64,000 nt of DNA from Turbatrix aceti (taxonomy: Eukaryota > Nematoda > Chromadorea > Rhabditida > Panagrolaimidae): positions 3,596,816 to 3,660,815 of the forward strand of contig OZ017769.1 of the NCBI GenBank assembly GCA_963969345.1, in the 5' to 3' direction. The translations under genes and the position numbers were made by a program. This document shows positions 55,830-64,000 of this stretch, piece by piece. The notes under the pieces are model-generated. The model ran no database searches. It was not told the origin of the DNA and worked only from the letters and a program-made list of their open reading frames with translations. How positions within the stretch are numbered: the first letter of the stretch is position 1; every line of letters begins with the position of its first letter.

Positions 55830-58800
55830 TCACCGACGATAGGCCTGCATCGAGACCTGGGAATGCCCGAATTCGGGGACGTTCTTGAGGCAATAGCACT
55901 CGAGGAGTTTGAGTGCCGTCGGCATTAGCTGTTTTTTCATTTGAGGACTAAAACAAATTATTTTTTTTATTAAAATTGACGCGTCTTTGAAATGTTTCGT
56001 TTACCTCCAGAAAACGTAGACGTAGAAAAGAGTCGCGTGATGGAAGTAGTAGATGATGTACGTCCTGAAAAGGTGTGACACGGTGATTGATGCAAGCGGA
56101 TAAAATATTGGAGAGAGGACTTACATGAAGAAAAGAAATTGCATGAGCTCGGTATCCATGCCAAAAACGGCGTCGTAGAGTCGGAAGGCTAAAATGAAAT
56201 TACTTTTTGTTATCCCGTTTTTCTGTTTTTTAGAATATTTTGTTTATTTTTAGGAAAACATGCACGGATGCATAATTATGGCAAAAAAAATGCCTCCAGC
56301 TGGATTTGGCATTTTTTTGAAAAATCAGCATTTGCGAATTCTTTGTGAATGTTGTTGACACAAACTGCACTTGGCCAACGTGCATAGTGCCCCGGGCAAT
56401 GTCCTATTTTTAATTCAGCAAAAAATTCAAATTTGCACGAACCCAAATTTTAACCCACCGTAATTAGGCATGTTGAGCAAAACAAAGGTGCTCGTGACGA
56501 TCAAAAGCGAGCGACTCAGAGTCAGGTCTGACGACTTGAGTTTCGTGCCGTGGGACGCCCGACTCGAGTTTGAATGCGCCTGTGCCGCATTTGTCGTCTG
56601 GGACTGCTGACTCAGCAGATACTTCTTCGCGGTCGTCGTCTCCTCGGTCAACTTCTGATCCTGCGTCTCGGGGACACGCAGAAACCGAACCCGAAGCACG
56701 CCAGACGCGTAGATCTTCATGCACTGCCGGTAGCGGTAGATGGAGAGCGAGTTGACGAGGAGGATCAGCAGCGATGGCACGATGGTGCACAGAATGGTAT
56801 CGAGGAGGCTGAAGAAGATGTGCAGCTGGCGGAGGTCGTAGCCCATAAAGCTGATGTTCATGTTGAGGCCGCAGTACGAGCTCCCGTTGGGCGGGTGCTC
56901 GAGGCCTGCGAAGATGAGGCACCACGCGTAGAGGACCGTGCTGAAGAGTACGGTTGCCGAAACCAGCTTGCGCGCGAAGCTCTTCGAGCAGAGACGGCGT
57001 CTGATGCCGGGTCTGTAGAGCACGATGGCTCGGTCGATCGATGTCCAGCAGATGCACCACACGCAGACCTAAATTTTTAAAAATTATTTTTTAAACACAA
57101 AATTAAAAAAAAAACATTTTTATGATTTTTGATTTTTACATTTTTTTAATTTTTTTTAAATAACGGGTTTAAAATTTTTTTTAATTTTTTTAAATTTTTT
57201 TTAAACATATAATTTAGAAAAATGCATACTTTTTTATGATTTTTGATTTTTTCAATTGTTTTTTAATTTTTTTAATAAAATTTTTGAAATCTGAGTTTTC
57301 AAATTAATTTTTTTTAAACAATGTAAAATTCTTTTTGTTTGATTAAAATTAAATAAAAAAATTAAACTCTTCATAAAACAATTTTTAGATTTTTAAAAAT
57401 GTTATTTTAGATTTCTTTAATTTATTTTTTTATGTAAAAATATTTTTTTAACGAAATTAGGACACTCGTGCCAAAAAACACATTTTTTTCAAAAACATCT
57501 CCGATCCCCAGAAAGCCAAAAAAACATTCAATTCAATTACGTTCAGCGTCTGTCTTGTCACGTTGCTTTATCGTCTTACAAGAATCTCAGTCAAAACCGT
57601 TTCCTGCAATCTTCCTTTTTTCGGAATAGAAGCGTCCAATTATATTCCAAAATGCACCCATTTTTCTAACAAATTGCACGCAACATCACAGCTGCCAGAT
57701 CAAATTTACGTCTGTTTCGGTTTTTTTCGCTTTTAATTATTCAACTTTTTTTCAGCTCAATTACTGCGTTTTTTTTATTCTGATGACGGAGAGTGCGAAT
57801 TACTGGTACTATCTAGATGAACAAATTAAAATTCCCCAAGGGAAGTGTTCAGTTGGCACCGAAAAATGCAAATGGATGGCCCGAGTGATCCCAGGGAAAA
57901 ACAGAGGGTGACTTGGCTGACTAGTAAGAATTTTACTAACGTGTCGGCTCAAACACCCGCTCCCGGGGAAATCAGAGCAAAGAATCTGCGGGGCGCCTGG
58001 AAAGCCAATGCCTAATTGTTTTTTCTCCTCCTTGAATCCGGATAGCACTTCCTGCCTGGATTTTTTTTGCGTGGAGGAACTTTTTTTCTTCTCTTCGTCG
58101 TCGTCAGAGGCGAGAGAGAAAAAAAAGTCAGCCAAAGGCCAAACAACACAAAATTTATTTATTTAATTTAGCCAACTTTTTGCAAGAAAAATATGGTTTC
58201 AAAGAGTGTTAAACTTTTGAACTCACCAAATCACAGCTGTGTGCCATGAAAGTCAGCGTTTTGCAGCCAAACTCGCTATTACTGTAGAGCGGAAAGCCGA
58301 ACGTGTTGTCCATCCACGTGATGAGCACTGATGCCAGGAAGAGGCAGCTGCAGATGGAAAGCGTGCAGAGGTACACATTTGATGTCAGCCTTCGGAGCCA
58401 GTAGTTTGTTCTGAAATGAAAAAAAAAAAGTGAACAGAATGCCAAAATTGGTGAAAACAACCAAAAAATCAAAAAAAAAATTTTAATTGGTCTCACGTGG
58501 AAAATCAATTTTCCACTCGGGACCAAACAAACTACCTACTGTACGCACGTTGACTACGGTAACAACTTTTTTTACTTTTTTACCGTGCCAAAAAAATGAT
58601 TATCAAATTTCCCAAAAATTCGGTCGAAAAATCAAAAATTTAGATTTTTGTCGATTTGCTCCTTTTTTTGAGAAAAAATGTCTTCCTCATTGCTTTTGCT
58701 TGATTGGGGTCATTGTTGTCGATAAAAAAAACAACATCAATTTTTTCTTGGTTCCAATTTTTTTCTCACTACTACTGCCATCTTTTTTTTCATCTGTTTT

Positions 58801-60153
58801 ATTTTATTATCATGTTTTGCGTAAACAAACTTTTCAAAATCCTGTCAGGCGTGGTAGGATAAATGTAGACGCCCCCCCCCCCTCTCTCTTGTGCCAACTT
58901 CTGGATTGCAAACAGAGAAAAAAATTTTTTTTTCTATTATACCGAACTATTTGTTTTTCTTCTAAATACCAACTCTGCCGGCAAGGAGCACCGGATGCAT
59001 CCGCGGATTTAATGCCAGAACAGATTCCACGAGAGTGGTTGCAACTTTTTGTGCCAATTATTTTTTTCTTGTAATGTAATGCGATTCTATTAAAAATACG
59101 TAGGTGCAAACAACTTTGTGATTTTCTTAGTTGGCATCCACCCTGTTTACAACTACATTGTCGTCGCCCCCTCCCAGAAAAAGTGTCGGCGACAACAATG
59201 GCACACGTGAAAGACCCTCCCGGGAAGAACCGAGACTGAAAAGCACTTGAAACTCGAAAATCCCAGAGGAACCAAAACGTGACGTATCTGGGAGCGCTCT
59301 GGTCTCCAAGACAAGGCCCCAGCGGTTCCAGAGGCTAATTGAATCCCGATAAATTCGCAGATGCATTCAAACAGTTGCAAACGTCGTTTTTGTTTCCCAA
59401 TTTGATCTCTTATGCGCTAGAAAACAAGAAAAAAAAGGACATGTCCTTTTTTTTAAAAAAAGGATGGTGACTTTTCTCGTTTTTTTTCACCAAGCCGGCG
59501 GCACCGTTCTTTCTTTTTCTCTATTTTCCGAGAAAAGGCGTCGCAAAAGCTGCTTGCTTGACTTCATAATTCATGAATTTTTAAACCGGAAGAGAAAGAA
59601 AAAATGGAGAGAAAAAGAAAAATGTTGCCAGCACGTCCGACTTTTGCACCATCCGCCCCCAAAAAAAATTATAAATAAATGCACACTTAAAGGCTTACCT
59701 GATGAGCATAAGTGCCATGCAATTGCCGACTATGCCTGAAAAAAGAGAGAAAAAATTAGTATCGGTCGGCCGGATTAAGTCAAGGGAGATAAACAGATTT
59801 TTAGTTGTTTTCAAATTGTTCTATGATTTGTACTGGACAGGTGTCTAAATATGGAAGGAGCTTAACAAAAGTCGACGGGTCACGTAGACCGAATTTTGAG
59901 AGAAAGGGGCAAAAAACATCTCAATATTTTTAAAAGTACCGTATCCAAAAAATATTTAAATGAAAAAATTTAAAAAAAATAATTTTTTTACCATCGAATT
60001 TGAAATTTAAAAAAACTCACCAACAACGCAAAAAACAGGTAAAAAATGCCTGGCATAATACCTGAGGTCCATGAGAAGCGTGCCAGAGCGAACGAGCTCT
60101 CCGCCGTAGTCATCGAGCTCATCGTCGTAGCCGCTGGAGTCTTCGCTGTCCAT
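55830..60153 (-). CDS. rhodopsin-like GPCR, probably a peptide receptor
   Basis: Seven exons join in phase to give 401 aa: 60153-60021, 59735-59699, 58410-58227, 57068-56459, 56188-56125, 56064-56005 and 55947-55830. An acidic Tyr-rich N-terminus (DSSGYDDELDDYGGEL) precedes TM1, which ends in GIVGNCMALMLI, a GxxGN motif. TM2 and ECL1 follow, with Cys in FGCKTL pairing with Cys of SYCGLN in ECL2. TM3 ends in CWTSIDRAIVLYRPGIRRRL, so DRA replaces DRY. TM5, a long Ser/Gln third loop, TM6 and TM7 follow. TM7 reads HHATLFYVYVFWR and lacks the NPxxY motif. The tail has CYC, a possible palmitoylation site. Ligand unknown. Exon 2 is only 37 nt. Introns 2 and 3 exceed 1 kb. A TTTCAG acceptor ends 47 bases before the ATG. 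Confidence 0.85.
57069..58226 (-). other. AT-rich intron 3 of the GPCR gene
   Basis: The part 57080-57480 is almost pure A/T with TTTTTAAATTTTT-type repeats. No exon is seen inside. Confidence 0.6.
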
Positions 60154-60203
60154 TTTGGTATGGGCAGGCGAGGATTGGGAAAAAGGAAAAAACTGGAACA
60201 CTG

Positions 60204-63200
60204 AAACAACAACGAAGCTTCAAAAAAATTATCCAGAGTCTCAAAATGACCCCCACCCGTGGATCGGGTCGCGGGGGGCGGGGCTTCTTTTTTTCACGCC
60301 ACGCCATGTATATGTACATACATACGTGCCATCGAGCTTCAGCTGACGGCAATAGTGACCACGACACGGACACGGACGCGGACACAGACGACGCAAGCAG
60401 ACGGAAAACACTCTTGGGTGCATTCGGGCAAAGAGCAACACAACGACGATTACGGATTAGGGAGTTTATTTTTACCACCACTTTTTCGGGCCTCAGAATG
60501 GACGGAAAACAGGGAGCCTCTTATTTTTATGGGCGTTTTTCGTGTATACATACTCTTTTTTGTCGGGATTATAAAACATACAAGAAATTTTTGGAGGGGG
60601 AGGAAAAAGTCGGTAAAAGGGTTGAAATTTTTTTTCTGGGAACGACGTATAGAAATTTTAATTTCTTTGTTGAACAAACAAAGAAATTAAGGAATATGAA
60701 TTCTTAAAAAATGCACGTATCATCATACAAATATTTTTGGATCAAAGGAATTATGTAGAACCCCAAAAATATTGTTTTTAGAATTCCGAACACTCAAGTG
60801 ACCAAAGTCGAACGCAAAACGTCACTCACAATTTTTAAGCCGACTTGTACCATTTTCTAAACAGAGGCAAACTTCCGACAAGGGTTTAAATGATTGCTGA
60901 CAGCCCCCAGCCAAAGCAGCTTCACCCAATCTCCGCTCCAAACCCCAAACGTCGGCTGAGTACAAATGATCCTCCAAGTTGTCCTTCACAAAAGCAGGAA
61001 GAGGAGGGAATGTACTTGAGTAAAAAAACTTTCTCTGAGACTTTTTTTTCCACTGGCACGCGCGGCGGATGCAGATGCAAATGGAGATGCGTTAACTCAA
61101 TCTCCGGCATGTATGTATGTATGGAAAAAGGAATTCCAGCCGACCAACACCCAACACATCCCAGATATTTAAAAGATAAAAAAAACACAAACACACACAA
61201 CAAATCCTCCTGGTTTGCAGCACGGCACATGCTTGAATGGCATTTTGTCGACCGTGTAGCTCCGGATGATAAGGCTAGTCTCGACTTCTGGTTCTGGGCG
61301 GACTGTCGGGAAAAACAACAAAGTTGGCACCAAAACATAAAATTTTTAGGATCAGTCGGCTTAAAAATCTGTTTTACTGCAGGATTTTGTAAAATCAACA
61401 TGATGACAAAAATTACGGTTTTTTACGCAAAAAAATTTTCATCAAATATTATTAGGACAAATTTTTTATTATCATAATTTTTTTTTGTCATAGAAAACAA
61501 AAAAAAACATAAAAATTGCAAATTTGGCAAAAATTACGGTATTTTACGCAAAATAAATTTCATAAAATTTAGAACAAAGATTTGCTTTCCTGTAAATTTT
61601 CTTTTTTTGTCCTAAAAACCAAAAAAAATCTTTGTCATAAAAATAATACCTACGTGCAAATTTTTAGAACCATCTATGCCCCCCAAAATCAGTTTGTTGA
61701 CCCATTTTAAGCCCCAACTTCCACAAAAACATTTTTGCATTATCCCAGAACACTGGTTTCTCTCCTGTTGCTACCCAAAGTCCGGCAACAAGTAATCCAA
61801 CAAACAGCTGACGACGATCATCGGTAAGTAAGTAAGTAGTTGATGACACCAGCAACATCCTTTTCCTCTCACCGATCAACACGCGGGTAGGACCAGTGGA
61901 GCCCGGGGCATGCGTCAACGCGGCACACACTCGCTCTGATAGAGCGAGACTTCTCCCTCGTCCTCGTCCTCCTACTATCAGAGCGTCATCCACACGCTGC
62001 TCAGCCGCGTGCCTGCCGTCAAATAAAATTCATTACAAACTTGACAGATATCTATCTATCTATCCAATAGCTCTGGTTGGTTCCTCCGGGTACACGCATT
62101 GCCCTCTCCGAATGAACGAACGTGAGCTATGATTCCTTAGTGTTCGAAAAAATCCGAGGAAGTCAAAGTGAAAATAATTTATTTTTAGGGGGGCCGACAA
62201 CCCAAAACAAACAAAATTTGAAAGATCACGTAAAAAAAGTTTTTTCGTCGCTAAAAACTTGAAACTTCCAAAATAGAGACACAACACGAAAATACGGTCT
62301 TTGGCATATTTAAAAAAAGAGAACACCCGCAGCGCTGGTCAATGTTTCGTCGACACTTTCCTGAATTCGCCAAAGTTCAACAAAGCTAATGATGTCTCGA
62401 AAGCCATGACTGAGGCTTCTGAGTAACAAAAGTTTTAAAAGTTCACTTCCCCTTGGTCGGCAACTTGCACGCAACATGCGAGTTCGGCAACTTCCTTTGT
62501 TCTATTTTTGGAACAACTAATTTTTAAAAAACAAAATATGAAGTACAAAACACGTTCTAAGAAAAATTAACGAAGCGTACACGCGAACACGTTGTCAACT
62601 ATGTTTTTTTTGTACGTATTGCAGAAGAAAAAAATAAATTCAGACCAAACAACACATAAATAATTTGAAGTAAATTCATTAAGGCGAACGAATTAGTGCC
62701 AACTACACGCAAAATTAGTTTCACTATAAAAAATTAAAGAGGCCGGATGCTCACATCAGCGGTTGGAAAAAAGGCAATGACGCGACTCCGAAGTTTTTAG
62801 AAGAGGCTTCTGAATGCCGGGAAACTTACAAGAAACTACCACGAAGCTTCATTCGAAGGATTAGTCAACTGCAACCCCAAAAAAATACGAAATACGAAAA
62901 AAAGTCTGGTTCAATGGTGAATAAAAAAAGAAAAAGTTTGGAGTAAGTGTGTGTGCGATGGCGATGGCCATGGCGCCATTCCATTCACATCCATCCATCC
63001 CCCTACGCTAGCTTTCGACGGCGGCGGAGGAGAAGAAGCAAGCGAACGAACTCAAAGTGTCCGCGTCATTATCGTCAGCCCTTAGTCGGCGCATGCCTTC
63101 AGTCGACTACTTTGCAGTCCGCTGCCGCCAACGGCATTTTTTTATGTAGAAAAAGACTTGAAATAAAGTTGGTTGAAGCAAATCAAAAGAAAAACACGAT

Positions 63201-63672
63201 GACATGCTAGTTTTCTGTTTTCTGCCAGGGGCAATTCACGGGCATCCCGGTGGCGTCGTCGGTCGTCCAAAACAACTGTTTCAGCAGTCAGAGTGACGAC
63301 TTATCTGGAGGGAGGGAGACTCTGTACCCACGACACAAAAACAACAAGAATGCAGAGTGGTCCGTTCCCGGGAGAGTGCATTCCCGGGAGGGCCCCAGGC
63401 AAAGTTGTGGATGGCACCTCTCGACCAATTGGGGGGGGTGTGGTGGTGGTGGGCATCTGACAGCCTCCGCCTGCAGGCCTGCAGTTCTGGGTTAAAAATA
63501 AAAAAAATATATTTTAAAAAATTGTGAAAAATAAACAAGAAAAAAAGGACAAAACAAATCGTTGTTATTTGTCTCGGTTTATGTTAGGAGCGGACGCACC
63601 CCCGGGAAATTCGAGAAAAAAATGCGTTTGGAAAAACATCTATCATCGATGATAAACAAAGCCAGAAAAGAA
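60204..63672. other. intergenic, no gene recognised
   Basis: Nothing with coding character or splice context is seen on either strand. A direct repeat around AAAATTACGGT-TTTTACGCAAA occurs at about 61409 and 61537. TATC microsatellite units lie near 62048. One GCAACATGCGA motif copy lies at 62472-62482. The GPCR promoter is expected near 60.2-60.4 kb. Confidence 0.5.
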
Positions 63673-63806
63673 AACTTGGTCGGCAGTCTGCGGGCAACAT
63701 GCGAAAGTTTCAACCTAGAAAACTTGGTCGGCAATCTGCAGGCAACATGCGAAAGTTTCAACTTAGAAAACTTGGTCGGCAGTCTGCGGGCAACGTTTCA
63801 ACTTTC
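63673..63806. repeat. 48-bp tandem repeat, nearly three copies
   Basis: AACTTGGTCGGCA starts at 63673, 63721 and 63769. Each unit has the core CTGCGGGCAACATGCGAAAG, and the third is cut short. The period is a multiple of three, which makes a spurious open frame. The core matches a dispersed motif found elsewhere in the window. Confidence 0.85.
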
Positions 63807-64000
63807 TGATAACATTTTTTGCGTGTTGCAAACAAAAAAGTTTCTTCATTGAAAAAAATACTTCCAAAAAATGACAGCCTTTTCCTGGACCCTGGTCGGA
63901 CATTTTTTTGACGCGAGTACACAGAAAAAAATTGTTTAAAAAATCATGAGAAGAAGAAAAAAAGAAAAAAAAAGAAAAGATGGACTGGACCGGACTCAAA

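Noticed and set aside
57080..57480. Extreme AT-rich block as a possible replication origin or matrix attachment region
   Set aside because: It is simply the low-complexity part of a long intron. Composition alone does not support such a role.
63562..63852. A 96-aa frame with repeated NLVGSLRATCESF
   Set aside because: It is only the 48-bp tandem repeat read in an open frame, with no splice or start support.

Overview
The window is eukaryotic and almost certainly nematode. Genes are split by short GT-AG introns, mostly 43-57 bp. Several starts lie just downstream of a TTTCAG-type acceptor, as expected for spliced-leader trans-splicing. The gene content includes a cuticlin-like ZP protein, an Srg-type serpentine receptor, cathepsin Z (CPZ) proteases, an SLD-2-like replication factor and an LFE-2-like IP3 3-kinase. 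I cannot name the species. All exon models were joined by hand from splice signals and reading phase.

Layout. 1-2.6 kb: no gene. 2.6-4.8 kb (+): sld-2-like. 5.5-6.3 kb: a hAT-type MITE with a second MITE nested inside it. 6.9-11.2 kb (+): three near-identical 303-aa cathepsin Z genes in tandem, with a broken copy of the sld-2 tail between copies 2 and 3. 11.5-13.65 kb (+): a novel 590-aa secreted or surface protein. 13.87-14.22 kb: a TATA box, a run of hairpins and a T9 tract, my best candidate for an unannotated structured RNA gene. 14.9-16.0 kb (+): a fourth, diverged cathepsin Z. 16.1-28.2 kb (-): a secreted D-amino-acid/D-aspartate oxidase, a mitochondrial 2-Cys peroxiredoxin, the ZP protein, the Srg receptor and GINS subunit Psf3. 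32.7-40.9 kb (+): IP3 3-kinase with a long N-terminal region and a 5.5-kb intron. 42.2-49.5 kb (+): two secreted, cysteine-free repeat proteins packed with N-glycosylation sequons, behind nearly the same promoter block. 50.7-52.1 kb (+): a type II membrane protein with a Thr stalk and a Cys-rich ectodomain. 52.25-52.57 kb (-): a small membrane protein. 53.5-55.6 kb (-): the C-terminal exons of a septin without its GTPase domain. 55.8-60.2 kb (-): a rhodopsin-like GPCR. 60.2-64 kb: no convincing gene, with a 48-bp tandem repeat near the end.

Themes. The cathepsin cluster grew by local segmental duplication that carried the 3' end of sld-2 along. Two factors of CMG helicase loading (SLD-2, Psf3) lie about 22 kb apart, which may be chance. 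The two sequon-rich proteins share a signal peptide style and promoter, so they look like a lineage-specific, co-regulated secreted pair. Short TIR elements with 8-bp target duplications recur and account for much of the repeat content.
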